Shown here: positions 7,987-16,431 of the stretch, piece by piece | Numbering within the stretch: position 1 is the first letter of the stretch | How the letters are laid out: every line of letters begins with the position of its first letter | Source: Nocardia brasiliensis IFM 10847 | GTDB lineage: Bacteria; Actinomycetota; Actinomycetes; Mycobacteriales; Mycobacteriaceae | Direction of reading: 5' to 3' | Length of the DNA: 45,878 nucleotides | NCBI RefSeq assembly: GCF_000710915.1 | Contig: NZ_BAUA01000179.1 | Location: forward strand, 1 to 45,878 | Made by a program: the position numbers and the translations under genes | The notes under the pieces: generated by a model | The model's input: the letters and a program-made list of their open reading frames with translations, nothing else | Told to the model about the DNA's origin: nothing | The model's database searches: none

Positions 7987-9318
7987 TTAGCCGAACAATC
8001 CCCCCAATGCGCCGCCGCTCTGCCCGGCCTGCTGACCGCCGCCGGTCCCGCCGAGCAGGCCGCCCGGCGGCAATTCCGAGGGCTGCACGATGACGAAGCC
8101 GCGACCCGAGAACGACAGCGTCAAACGCTCGCCGGTGCTGCGGCCGATCAGCCTGCCGAGACCGAACGAGTCGTTGCGCTTGATCCCGGTCTGCAAGCTC
8201 GACGACCAGGCGACCGCGGCCTGCGGATCGGCGTAGGTCGGCTGATCGACGTTGAGCACCACCGGCGAGCCGTGTGTGGTGATGGCGATCCGGCCACGGC
8301 CGGTGAAAACGCAGTTGAACAGGCCCGCATTGCTGGCGACGCCGGCCGCGCCCTGCACCCGCTGGATGTTGTAGGACAGCGAGGTATCGAACGCGAGCAC
8401 GTTGGAGCCGTTGATGGTGAGTCCGTCCGAGCCGTCGAGATCGATGAGGTGCACGTCGGCGGCGCTGTCGGCGAGGAACAGATCGCCCCGGCCGGACACG
8501 TTCATCAGCGGCACGCCCTCGCCGGTGAGCCGCTGCTGGATGGCGCGGCCGATGCCGCCCGAGCCGAGCGCCTTGAACTGCATCTCGCCCTGGTAGGCGA
8601 CCATCGAGCCGGCCCGCGCCATGACCTCGCCGTTGACGGCGACCTTGATCATCTTGCTGCCCTGCTTCTGGATACCGACGCCGTTGACCTCGGCGTGGCT
8701 GGGGTTGAACAGATCGCTCTGCATCGGCAGTGCTCCTTGCTGAGGTACGGGCGCGGCGGGCGGCGGGTAGGCGGGCGCCGCAGGGTACTGGGGTGCGGCC
8801 GGATGCGGTGGCGGCGCGGGCTCGTCGTCGATGTTCACGCCGAACGCGGTCGCGATACCGGCCAAACCGTTGTCGTAGCCCTGGCCGACCGCGCGCACCT
8901 TCCAGGCCTCGCCGCGCCGGTAGATCTCCACGCAGACCACGGCCGTCTCGGTGGTGAGTCCGTCCATCGGGAAAGTCAGTGCCCCGGAATCGGATCCGAT
9001 GGTGGAGAGCAGCGTGCCCGCGCCCGCGAAGGTGGCCGGTCCGCTGCCGTCCAGGCTGGCGGTGACGACGACCGTGTCCACATCGGCGGGCAGGGCGCTG
9101 GTCTGTACGTCGACCATGTCGCCGCGGCCGCTGCCGTGCCGGTAGGTGACGCCGGGGCCGACCGGCTGGTTGAAGAACACGAAGTCGGCATCGGAACGGA
9201 CCCGCCCATCCTTACCGAGCAGCAGCGCCGACACGTCCACCCCGGCGGCGCAGGCGACGGTGACCGTCATCCGGTCGGCGGGCGCGGGCCGGTTCTCCCC
9301 GCGAGCCAGGGCCGTCAT
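7987..9318 (-). CDS. TerD-AIM24 fusion protein
   Basis: 443 residues in two domains. Residues 1-165 are TerD-like: 'LGKDGRVRSDADFVFFNQP' (the Asp-rich calcium-binding loop of the family), 'TVVVTASLDGSG', 'AVVCVEIYRRGEAWKVRAVG' and 'QGYDNGLAGIATAFGV'. A Pro/Ala linker (about 168-198) leads to an AIM24/TIGR00266-type beta-rich domain: 'KMIKVAVNGEVMARAGSMVA', 'VPLMNVSGRGDLFLAD', 'LAFDTSLSYNIQRVQG' and 'SPVVLNVDQPTYADPQAA', ending in a Gly-rich tail. TerD proteins belong to the tellurite/stress resistance network and are thought to sense calcium. AIM24 is a mitochondrial biogenesis factor family whose bacterial role is unclear. No signal peptide, so cytoplasmic. No other ter genes are adjacent; a second TerD protein lies at 21711. 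Confidence 0.88.
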   Translation of the reverse strand: MTALARGENRPAPADRMTVTVACAAGVDVSALLLGKDGRVRSDADFVFFNQPVGPGVTYRHGSGRGDMVDVQTSALPADVDTVVVTASLDGSGPATFAGAGTLLSTIGSDSGALTFPMDGLTTETAVVCVEIYRRGEAWKVRAVGQGYDNGLAGIATAFGVNIDDEPAPPPHPAAPQYPAAPAYPPPAAPVPQQGALPMQSDLFNPSHAEVNGVGIQKQGSKMIKVAVNGEVMARAGSMVAYQGEMQFKALGSGGIGRAIQQRLTGEGVPLMNVSGRGDLFLADSAADVHLIDLDGSDGLTINGSNVLAFDTSLSYNIQRVQGAAGVASNAGLFNCVFTGRGRIAITTHGSPVVLNVDQPTYADPQAAVAWSSSLQTGIKRNDSFGLGRLIGRSTGERLTLSFSGRGFVIVQPSELPPGGLLGGTGGGQQAGQSGGALGGLFG

Positions 9319-9429
9319 CGCGACCCGCCCGGGTCGAATGCCATCCGATTCACGGCATCAAGTGTGTCCCGAGTTCGGCCCGTGCGCCACCACCCGCGCC
9401 GGGAGCGCCGAGCGCGGTACGTCCGGCCA

Positions 9430-9464
9430 TTGACAGTTAGTGACCGATCGGTTGCAATGTTGGA
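9430..9464 (+). promoter_or_regulatory. Leaderless promoter with TetR-type operator in its spacer
   Basis: TTGACA at 9430-9435, a 17-base spacer, TGCAAT at 9453-9458, then the GTG start at 9465 exactly where transcription should begin. The spacer contains the perfect palindrome ACCGATCGGT (9443-9452; GACCGATCGGT including the preceding G). A repressor bound there would block RNA polymerase directly. The TetR gene at 11207 is the obvious candidate. Confidence 0.7.
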
Positions 9465-11210
9465 GTGAGCTACGACACCATCATCAAGAGCGGCCGCTGG
9501 TTCGACGGGGCAGGCTCCGCCTCCGCTGTGCGCCATCTCGGACTCCGCGGCGACCGCGTGGTCGCCGTCTCGGCCGACCCGCTCGACGAGACCGGCTGCG
9601 CGCAGGTCGTCGACGCCGCGGGCAAGTGGGTGGTGCCCGGGATGATCGACATCCACACGCACTACGACGTGGAGGTGCTGAAGACGCCCGCGCTGTCGGA
9701 ATCGGTGCGCCACGGCATCACCACGGTGCTGCTCGGGTCGTGCTCGCTGTCCACCGTGCACGTCGGCGCCACCGACGCGGGCGACCTGTTCGGCCGCGTC
9801 GAAGCCATTCCGCGCCGGCACGTCATCGAGGCGGTCGAGCAGACCAAGACCTGGCACTCGGCGCGCGAATACATCGCCGCGCTGGAGGATCTGCCGCTCG
9901 GCCCCAATATCGCCGCGATGCTCGGACATTCCGATATCCGCACCGCATTGCTGGGGCTGGACCGGGCCACCCGCAAAGACGTGCGCCCGACCGAGGCCGA
10001 ACTCGCCGCGATGGAAGCGGCCTTGACCGAAGCGCTCGATGCCGGGTTCGTCGGAATGTCGGCCCAGCAACTGCTGTTCGACAAGCTCGACGGTGACACC
10101 TGCCGGTCCCGCACGCTGCCCTCGACCTATGCCAAGGCGCGAGAACGCCGTCGGCTCAACGCGATTCTGCGCAAACGCGGGCGAATCCTGCAGGCGGGCC
10201 CCGATATCGCCTCGGTGCGCAGCATCGCCGCGATGACGCTGAGCACGCTGGGCATCTTCCGTGAGCAGTTGAAGACCACGCTGCTCTCGGCCGCGGACAT
10301 CAAGGCGAACCCGGCCCTGGTGCACATCATGGGACCGCTCGCGCGCGCGTTGAACGCGCTCGGCGGCGATTTCCGCTGGCAGCACCTGCCGGTGCCGTTC
10401 GAGGTCTATGCCGACGGCATCGATCTGGTGATTTTCGAGGAATTCGGTTCCGGCGCAGCGGCATTGCACCTCGCCGATCAGGTCGAGCGCAACGCGCTGC
10501 TGCAGGACGAGACTTACCGGCGGCAGTTCCGCAAGGACTACGACGCGAAATTCGGCATGCGGGTTTGGCATCGCGACTTCTTCGACGCCGAAATCGTCGC
10601 CTGTCCGGACGATTCGGTGATCGGCAAGACCTTCGGGCAGGTGGGGGTCGATCGTGGTGGCCTGCATCCGGTAGACGCGTTCCTCGACCTGGTGCTCGAG
10701 CACGGCACGAAAGTGCGCTGGCGGACCACCATTTCCAACCATCGGCCGGAGTTCCTGGCCAAGCTGGGTGCGGACCCCGGTGTGCAGCTGGGCTTCTCGG
10801 ATGCGGGCGCGCACCTGCGGAACATGGCGTTCTACAACTTCGGGCTGCGCTTCCTGCGCCGGGTGCACGAGGCGGAGCGGGCGGGCCGACCGTTCCTCTC
10901 GCTCGAGCGTGCGGTGTACCGGATGACCGGTGAACTCGCGGACTGGTACGGCATCGACGCGGGCCATCTGCGCGAGGGGGATCGCGCCGATCTGGTGGTG
11001 ATCGACCCGGCGCACCTGGACGCCACGCTGGACGACTACGCGGAAAGCCCGGTCGCGCAGTATGACAACCTGTCCCGCATGGTGAATCGCAATGACGGGG
11101 CGGTCTCGGCCGTCTTCATCGGCGGCGAGTACGTCTTCGGCGACGGCACGGCCGCGCCTGTTCTCGGCGCCAAGCGCACGGGTCGTTTCCTCAGGTCACT
11201 GGCCCGGTGA
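9465..11210 (+). CDS. Amidohydrolase, N-acyl-D-amino-acid deacylase type
   Basis: 581 residues of the metal-dependent amidohydrolase superfamily, in the D-aminoacylase/dihydropyrimidinase-like branch. Seen: 'GRWFDGAGSAS' and 'LGLRGDRVVAVS' (N-terminal beta sandwich), 'VVPGMIDIHTHYDVE' with metal ligands His64 and His66, 'VRHGITTVLLGSCSLS' (D-aminoacylase type G-x-x-T/S cluster), 'LGFSDAGAHLRNM' with the catalytic Asp near residue 446, and 'LREGDRADLVVIDPAHL' near the C terminus. It should hydrolyse an amide or cyclic amide in the cytoplasm; the true substrate is unknown. The GTG start coincides with the predicted transcription start. It overlaps the downstream TetR gene by 4 bases (GTGA), so the two are one operon. 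Confidence 0.85.
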   Translation: MSYDTIIKSGRWFDGAGSASAVRHLGLRGDRVVAVSADPLDETGCAQVVDAAGKWVVPGMIDIHTHYDVEVLKTPALSESVRHGITTVLLGSCSLSTVHVGATDAGDLFGRVEAIPRRHVIEAVEQTKTWHSAREYIAALEDLPLGPNIAAMLGHSDIRTALLGLDRATRKDVRPTEAELAAMEAALTEALDAGFVGMSAQQLLFDKLDGDTCRSRTLPSTYAKARERRRLNAILRKRGRILQAGPDIASVRSIAAMTLSTLGIFREQLKTTLLSAADIKANPALVHIMGPLARALNALGGDFRWQHLPVPFEVYADGIDLVIFEEFGSGAAALHLADQVERNALLQDETYRRQFRKDYDAKFGMRVWHRDFFDAEIVACPDDSVIGKTFGQVGVDRGGLHPVDAFLDLVLEHGTKVRWRTTISNHRPEFLAKLGADPGVQLGFSDAGAHLRNMAFYNFGLRFLRRVHEAERAGRPFLSLERAVYRMTGELADWYGIDAGHLREGDRADLVVIDPAHLDATLDDYAESPVAQYDNLSRMVNRNDGAVSAVFIGGEYVFGDGTAAPVLGAKRTGRFLRSLAR

Positions 11211-11854
11211 GCGAACAGCAGCGACGACCACCGGCGCTGCGCCGGACCCAGGCCGAACGGCGCGCCTCGACGATCGCCAAGCTGGTCGAGGCGACCATCG
11301 AGACCATCGCCGAAATCGGTTACCACAACGCCTCGCTCGGCGAGATCAGCCGGCGCGCGGGTGTTTCCAAGGGCGGTATCTTCCGGCACTTCGACTCGCG
11401 TATCGACCTGGTCGTGGCGGCCGCGGAGGAGGTCGGTCGCCGGCACATGCGCGCGTTCGACAACATCCGGGCCCGTGAAAACGCCGATCGCCCACTGGAT
11501 GTGACCCACGTGCTGCACCGGGTGCGCAATCAGATCCGGCAGGAGACCAACACGGTCTGGTTCGAACTGCTGGTGGCCGCGCGCACCGAACCGGAACTGC
11601 GCGCCCGCCTCGCACCGGTGACCAAGGCGCTGATCGATGATGTCGAGCGCGTCGCGGTCGCCGCCCTGACGCCCGCGGTGCCCGCGGATATCGCCCGCAT
11701 GCTGGTCACCTCGATCGTGCACATGTTCGACGGCGAAGCGATTCTGCGCGCCGCCTATCCGCGGCCGGAACTCGAAGACGCGCGCATCGAATACTTCTCC
11801 GGCGTTTTCCAGTATCTGATCGCCGAGCACGGGTGCATCGAACCGCGTTCCTGA
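11207..11854 (+). CDS. TetR/AcrR-family transcriptional regulator
   Basis: 215 residues. The N-terminal helix-turn-helix is clear: 'TIAEIGYHNASLGEISRRAG' then 'VSKGGIFRHFDSRIDLV' (about residues 27-66). The rest is an all-helical ligand-binding/dimerisation domain of the kind seen in TetR_C families ('HVLHRVRNQIRQETNTVWFE'). GTG start overlaps the amidohydrolase stop (GTGA), so translation is coupled. It most probably controls its own operon through the palindrome at 9443-9452, with the amidohydrolase substrate or a related compound as inducer; this is inferred from position. Confidence 0.92.
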   Translation: MSEQQRRPPALRRTQAERRASTIAKLVEATIETIAEIGYHNASLGEISRRAGVSKGGIFRHFDSRIDLVVAAAEEVGRRHMRAFDNIRARENADRPLDVTHVLHRVRNQIRQETNTVWFELLVAARTEPELRARLAPVTKALIDDVERVAVAALTPAVPADIARMLVTSIVHMFDGEAILRAAYPRPELEDARIEYFSGVFQYLIAEHGCIEPRS

Positions 11855-11964
11855 GCAACCGCTTCCTCGACCAAAGTATGAAGCACGCGCGACTCGCGGA
11901 CGATGCCGTGTGGTCCGGCGGCTTCGCATAATCGGTTCCGATATCGGAGGGCGAAAGCTCTCGT

Positions 11965-13566
11965 GTGATCGGGACAGGGGTGAGGGTGTCGAGCAGAGGT
12001 ACGTGTCTGGCCGCAATTTTGCTGGCGCTGAGTGCTTTATGTGTGGGCTGCGGTTCGGATCCGGCACCCGCGGATCCGGTCGTGACGACCGAGAGCGGCA
12101 CGGTCCGTGGGGTGGTCGATGGAAATTTCCATACCTATGACGGCATTCCGTTCGCCGCGCCGCCGGTGGGCGAACGACGGTGGGCGCCACCGCAACCGGT
12201 CCCGGCCTGGACCAGCGTACGGCCCGCGGACAAGCCGGGCCCGGCATGTCTGCAGCCACCGGAGGGTGCGACGGCGATCGAAACGAGCGAGGACTGCCTG
12301 TATCTCAACGTCCGGACGCCCAGTGCACCGCGGGCGCAGCCACGCCCGGTCATGGTGTGGCTGCACGGCGGCGGCTTCTATCTCGGACAGGGCAGTGAGT
12401 ACGACTCGCGCAGGCTGGTCGAGAACGGAGACGTCGTCGTGGTGACGGTGAACTATCGGCTCGGCGCGTTCGGGTTGTTGCACCACCCCCAACTCGGCAC
12501 GCAGGGTGGCGATTTCGCGATCCAGGACCAGCAGGCCGCACTGCGCTGGGTGCGGTCCAACATCGCCGGTTTCGGCGGTGACGCCCACAACGTCACGGTG
12601 TTCGGCGAATCGGCGGGTGCGATGAGCACCTGCACCCATCTGGTGGCGCCGGCCAGCGCGGGTCTGTTCGACAAGGCGATTATCTCCAGCGGTTCGTGCA
12701 CGACGAGCTGGCCGAAGAACTCGCTCCTGCCCGGTATGCCCGAGACCGCACCGTGGCTGCCCGCCGCCGAAGCACAGGCCGCCGGTGTGTCTTTCGCGAC
12801 GAGACATCAGTGCGCCGATCAAGCGGGAGCGCTCGCCTGCCTGCGCGCATTGCCCCCGGATGCGTTGATGGACGGCTTCACCGACTTCACCCGTGTCTCT
12901 TACGGCACGGCGACCGTGCCCGAAGAACCGGCACAAGCGCTGCGCGACGGGAAGTTTGCGCCAGTACCGATTCTTCAGGGCAACACCAGGGACGAGCACA
13001 GCAGTTGGGCTGCGTCGCAGGAGGCCGAGACGCCGATCGACGCGGTGCGGTACCGGCAACTGCTGACGGCGATGTTCGACGAGCGGGCGGTCCGGATCGA
13101 GGCGCGATATCCGGCCGATGCGTACATCTCACCCGCGGCCGCGCTGTCGGCGGTGCTCTCCGATCGCACGTGGTCGTGCCCGACCGTGGCGGCGAACCAA
13201 GAGTTGGCGGAGCACACAACGGTTTTCGGCTACGAGTTCGCCGATCGCACCGCCCCGCCGATCGCCCCGTTCCCGCCCTCGGTCCCGCCGGGCGCTTCGC
13301 ATGGTTCGGATCTGGCGTATCTGTTCGACGTCCGCTTCGCCGCCGCCCTCGACCCGGCCCAGCGCGCGCTGTCCGATCGCATGATTGGCTACTGGACCCG
13401 TTTCGCCGCGTCCGGCGACCCGAACGGCGCGGACCTGCCGGCCTGGCCACCGTTCCGCGACGCGGACGGCCCACCGTATGTGCAGTCGTTCGACCCGGCC
13501 CGAATAGGTCCGGTGGATCTCGCCACTGAGCACCACTGCGATCTCTGGTTCGAACTGGGGCGCTGA
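11965..13566 (+). CDS. Exported type-B carboxylesterase
   Basis: 533 residues. An N-terminal hydrophobic segment ('CLAAILLALSALCVGCG') directs export; the 'CVGC' may be a non-ideal lipobox, so it could be a lipoprotein. Alpha/beta-hydrolase fold with type-B carboxylesterase signatures: 'DGIPFAAPPVGERRW', 'SEDCLYLNVRTP' (esterase signature 2), 'VWLHGGGFYLGQG' (oxyanion hole, about 131-143) and 'VTVFGESAGAMS' with nucleophile Ser216. It hydrolyses carboxylic esters at the cell surface or outside; the substrate is unknown. Start GTG 11965 is used; GTG 11986, preceded by a GGGGTGAGG purine run, is an alternative that gives a shorter signal peptide. It stands alone between the TetR gene and a weak small frame. 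Confidence 0.87.
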   Translation: MIGTGVRVSSRGTCLAAILLALSALCVGCGSDPAPADPVVTTESGTVRGVVDGNFHTYDGIPFAAPPVGERRWAPPQPVPAWTSVRPADKPGPACLQPPEGATAIETSEDCLYLNVRTPSAPRAQPRPVMVWLHGGGFYLGQGSEYDSRRLVENGDVVVVTVNYRLGAFGLLHHPQLGTQGGDFAIQDQQAALRWVRSNIAGFGGDAHNVTVFGESAGAMSTCTHLVAPASAGLFDKAIISSGSCTTSWPKNSLLPGMPETAPWLPAAEAQAAGVSFATRHQCADQAGALACLRALPPDALMDGFTDFTRVSYGTATVPEEPAQALRDGKFAPVPILQGNTRDEHSSWAASQEAETPIDAVRYRQLLTAMFDERAVRIEARYPADAYISPAAALSAVLSDRTWSCPTVAANQELAEHTTVFGYEFADRTAPPIAPFPPSVPPGASHGSDLAYLFDVRFAAALDPAQRALSDRMIGYWTRFAASGDPNGADLPAWPPFRDADGPPYVQSFDPARIGPVDLATEHHCDLWFELGR

Positions 13567-13575
13567 CAGGCGTTT

Positions 13576-13812
13576 GTGAAGCCGAGCGCACTCGCCGCCG
13601 CCTTCGACGCGGTGCGCAGGATGTTTCCGGCCGGTCGCGCGCGGCTCGCGGTCGACGGTTCGCCGGTCGCCCTGGTCGACGTGCTGCCCGCCCCCGCGGC
13701 GATGAAGGTGTTCGACGGCGCGGTTTATGCCGTGCCGCACGACACGGGTGTGGACAGCATCGCGCCCTGTGTGAGTTGCATGTGGTGCGCGAGGGTGAGC
13801 GCGCCGATGTGA
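13576..13812 (+). CDS. Hypothetical small protein or gene remnant
   Basis: An open frame of 78 codons from GTG 13576 with reasonable composition for its first 60 residues ('ALAAAFDAVRRMFPAGRARL', 'PAAMKVFDGAVYAVPHDTG'), ending with a Cys-rich 'CVSCMWCARVSAPM'. I do not recognise a family. No Shine-Dalgarno precedes it. It may be a small gene, or the decayed start of a larger one whose downstream part is gone; the last third looks out of frame. Low confidence. Confidence 0.3.
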   Translation: MKPSALAAAFDAVRRMFPAGRARLAVDGSPVALVDVLPAPAAMKVFDGAVYAVPHDTGVDSIAPCVSCMWCARVSAPM

Positions 13813-13895
13813 CGTTGCTGCTCCATGCGGCGTCGACTTTCGAGCGTTCGATAGGGACTATGGACTACACCATAATTCTGCGGTTGACTGGGCCC

Positions 13896-14678
13896 ATGGC
13901 CGACACAGTCACCGTCGAACGCGACGGACACGTCCTGCTCATCGGGCTCGATCGCCCGGACAAGCGCAACGCCTTCACGCTGGAGATGCTCGCCGAGCTG
14001 TCCCGGGCCTACGCCCTGCTCGAACGCGACGACGACCTGCGCGCCGGTGTCCTGTTCGCGCACGGCGACCATTTCACCGCGGGGCTCGACCTGGTCGACG
14101 TCGCGCCGGCGCTCGCCTCCGGTGCGATCACCTATCCCGAGGACGGTCTCGACCCGTGGCGACTGGACTATCGCTGGACCAAGCCGGTGGTCGCGGTCGC
14201 ACAGGGGCGATGCCTGACGCTGGGCATCGAACTGCTGTTGGCCGCCGATATCCGGATCGCCGCCGCGGACGCCCGGTTCAGTCAGTTGGAGGTGCGTCGC
14301 GGCATCTATCCGTTCGGTGGTGCGACGCTGCGGTTCTGGCGGGAGGCGGGTTGGGGCAACGCGATGCGCTGGGTGCTGACCGGAGCCGAATTCGACGCCG
14401 CGGAAGCGCTGCGCATCGGGCTGGTGCAGCAGGTCGCGCCCGACGCGGCCGCGGCGCTCGCCGCCGCGCGGGCGCTGGCCACCGAGATCGCCGAGGAGTC
14501 GGCGCCGTTGGGTGTGCGCGCCATCCTCGCCTCCGCGCATCGCGCGCGAGCAGAAGGCGATGCCGCGGCCGCCGAACATCTCCTCGGCGATGTCACCGCG
14601 CTGTTCGCCACCGCGGACGGCGCGGAAGGGATTCAGTCGTTCGTCGAGCGGCGCAAGGCCAACTTCATCGGCCGTTGA
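13896..14678 (+). CDS. Enoyl-CoA hydratase/isomerase (crotonase) family protein
   Basis: 260 residues. Crotonase signatures: 'LIGLDRPDKRNAFTLEML' (about 15-32), the first oxyanion-hole strand 'GVLFAHGDHFTAGLDLVDV' (51-70), 'VVAVAQGRCLTLGIELLLAADIRIA' region, and 'FSQLEVRRGIYPFGG'. It should act on an acyl-CoA thioester as hydratase or isomerase in fatty-acid or related catabolism; exact chemistry is not assignable, and I see only one plausible catalytic Glu (in 'QLEVRRG'). ATG 13896 gives the canonical N terminus; the frame is open further upstream but is not coding-like. Its 3' end overlaps the convergent RsbA-like gene by 14 bases (14665-14678). Confidence 0.87.
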   Translation: MADTVTVERDGHVLLIGLDRPDKRNAFTLEMLAELSRAYALLERDDDLRAGVLFAHGDHFTAGLDLVDVAPALASGAITYPEDGLDPWRLDYRWTKPVVAVAQGRCLTLGIELLLAADIRIAAADARFSQLEVRRGIYPFGGATLRFWREAGWGNAMRWVLTGAEFDAAEALRIGLVQQVAPDAAAALAAARALATEIAEESAPLGVRAILASAHRARAEGDAAAAEHLLGDVTALFATADGAEGIQSFVERRKANFIGR

Positions 14679-15630
14679 CCGGGTCGTCGAGCCGCAGATC
14701 CACCTGCAACGTGGTGCCGTGCTCGCCGGTGTGCATGCGGACCAGGTCGGCGAGCTGGTTCACCAGCAGCAGTCCGCGCCCGCCGAATTGGAACGGCTGC
14801 GGCGGCACGCGGCCGGCGAGCGGGTTGCTGATGTGTCCCGCGTCGCGGATCTGACAGCGCATCTGCCTGCCATCCACCCACAGGGCGAGGGTGCCGCGGC
14901 CACCGCCGTGCACCACCGAATTGGTGGTGGTTTCGCCGATCAGCAGCTCGAGATCCACGAGGCGGTCCTCGGTCATGCCCATGCGGCGGGCGAACTCGAC
15001 CGCGCGGTGCCGGGTGCCGGTGAGCGACGCGGCGTCGAAGGCGATGACGGGCACGGCCGCGGGGGGAGCGGGCAGCGGTTCGTTGTACCGGCTGACGATG
15101 TGGTCGGGATCGTAGGCGGCACTGGCGCGTTCGCCGTCGCCGTCGATCAGCGTGGGATGCGTCGCGGTGGCGTCGGCGAGCACCGTCGCCTCGAGGGCGG
15201 CCGTGTCGTACGGGCACAGGATGCTGACCTCGCGCCCCGCGAACGCGGCATTGATCAACGCCTCGTGCTGCGCACACGCCGGGTACTCCCACGCGGAGCG
15301 GCCCGCCCAGATGGGTTCGCCGATGATCCGCACCCGTCCGGTCGGGTAGCGATCGGCGAAGGCACGCAATACGCCGGGAATGATGCGGCCGGGGTTGCGG
15401 CCTTCGATGGTCATGTCCATGAGTTGAACCGCGGCCGCGTCCGGGCCGAGCGCGTCACGGATCAGCGCGAGGTTGGGGCCCGGGACCGAGACAGCCACCG
15501 GCTCGTCCGCAGCCAGCCCGGCACGAACGAACCCGATGGTGCCCGCCAGATACTCCTCGGCATCGCGATAGAACAGCGCCGGATGGACGAACTGCCCGGT
15601 GTTCGGCGGCCCGGCTACTGTGCTGGTCAT
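14665..15630 (-). CDS. RsbA-like MEDS domain plus anti-sigma ATPase protein
   Basis: 321 residues. Residues 15-170 match the MEDS (DcmR-like sensory) domain: 'HPALFYRDAEEYLAGTIGFV', 'EPVAVSVPGPNLALIRDAL', 'AWEYPACAQHEALINAAF', 'EVSILCPYDTAALE'. Residues 205-318 are a GHKL/HATPase domain with N-box 'ELLIGETTTNSVVHGGG' (Glu233, Asn237), 'IRDAG' (Asp263) and 'FGGRGLLLVNQLAD' (282-295). This is the arrangement of RsbA-type regulators and anti-sigma kinases of the RsbW class; there is no histidine phospho-acceptor domain. Likely role: sensing a small ligand or light-like cue and sequestering a sigma factor or phosphorylating an antagonist. No sigma factor, STAS or phosphatase gene is adjacent, so the partner is elsewhere. 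Start ATG 15630; the frame open to 16158 overlaps the next gene and is not real. Confidence 0.85.
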   Translation of the reverse strand: MTSTVAGPPNTGQFVHPALFYRDAEEYLAGTIGFVRAGLAADEPVAVSVPGPNLALIRDALGPDAAAVQLMDMTIEGRNPGRIIPGVLRAFADRYPTGRVRIIGEPIWAGRSAWEYPACAQHEALINAAFAGREVSILCPYDTAALEATVLADATATHPTLIDGDGERASAAYDPDHIVSRYNEPLPAPPAAVPVIAFDAASLTGTRHRAVEFARRMGMTEDRLVDLELLIGETTTNSVVHGGGRGTLALWVDGRQMRCQIRDAGHISNPLAGRVPPQPFQFGGRGLLLVNQLADLVRMHTGEHGTTLQVDLRLDDPVNGR

Positions 15631-15734
15631 CGGTGGGTCTACCTCGATCTCGGGCAGGGGGGGCCGACGCGGCTCATCAGACTCTGCCAGTCCAGTGTCC
15701 AGGGTGCGGGGCTCGTTGTCAGCCCCGGGCCGGC

Positions 15735-16379
15735 TCAGGACTCCGGCAGCAGCGCAGGGGCCGTGCACAGCGCCCGCAGGCGCGACAGGACCGCGGCGCG
15801 TGACTGCGCGAACGCGGACTCGAAATCCAGCAGGCGCGAGCGCGGGACCGCGCCCGAGCCGAGGGCGTCGAGCTCGAAGGCGAGCACGCCGGGGTCGGTC
15901 TCCGGCCGGAGTTCGCCGGATTCGATCGCGTCGCGAATGATCGACCGCACGAACACATCCCATGCGCGGGCCAGTTCGGCCAAGCGATCGTGCACCGGTC
16001 CGGGCCGGTCGTCGAACTCGGCTTGGCTGGCTACGAAGAAGCAGCCGCGGGGCAGCTTCTTGTCGGTATAGAACTGCAGCCGGGCTTCGTGTAGCGCCCA
16101 CAATTGCCGCACGCCGGCCGGCGCGCGCGAGGCCGGCGCCACGACCAGCTCCGCCCACTGCTGCCGGGCGCGCTCGATGGCTGCCAGTTGTAGTTCTTCT
16201 TTGTCTCGCCAGAGGGAGAACAGCCCGGATTTGCTCACGCCCGCGGTGGCGGCGAGGTGGCCCATGCTCAATCCGGCCAATCCCTCGACGGAGGCCAGTT
16301 CGACGACGGTGTCCAACACGACGGTCCGTGCGCGATCGCCGCGGGCCCGGCGTCGGTCGCCCGAAGTGCTCTGCGCCAT
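15735..16379 (-). CDS. TetR/AcrR-family transcriptional regulator
   Basis: 214 residues. N-terminal DNA-binding domain: 'VVELASVEGLAGLSMGHLAA', then 'TAGVSKSGLFSLWRDKEEL' (about residues 24-63). The C-terminal part has 'LPRGCFFVASQAEFDDRPGP', the G-C-F/L motif typical of TetR regulators that resemble the QacR/YxaF and Rv-type C-terminal families. Start ATG 16379. It is preceded by a perfect 16-bp palindrome (16403-16418) and a TAAACT -10 six bases before the ATG, so autoregulation from a leaderless promoter is likely. The lipoprotein gene upstream reads in the same direction (gap 52 bases), so the operator would act only on the TetR gene unless it also controls distant targets. Confidence 0.9.
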   Translation of the reverse strand: MAQSTSGDRRRARGDRARTVVLDTVVELASVEGLAGLSMGHLAATAGVSKSGLFSLWRDKEELQLAAIERARQQWAELVVAPASRAPAGVRQLWALHEARLQFYTDKKLPRGCFFVASQAEFDDRPGPVHDRLAELARAWDVFVRSIIRDAIESGELRPETDPGVLAFELDALGSGAVPRSRLLDFESAFAQSRAAVLSRLRALCTAPALLPES

Positions 16380-16418
16380 CGGTTCAGTTTATCGCAATAC
16401 GTCCGACCGATCGGTCGG
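16380..16418 (-). promoter_or_regulatory. Operator palindrome and -10 box of the second TetR gene
   Basis: CCGACCGATCGGTCGG at 16403-16418 is a perfect 16-bp palindrome. On the minus strand it is followed by TAAACT (complement of 16386-16391), 6 bases before the ATG at 16379. The palindrome overlaps the expected -35 region. It contains the same GACCGATCGGT core as the element at 9442-9452. Confidence 0.7.
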
Positions 16419-16431
16419 TGTCGCGACGGGC

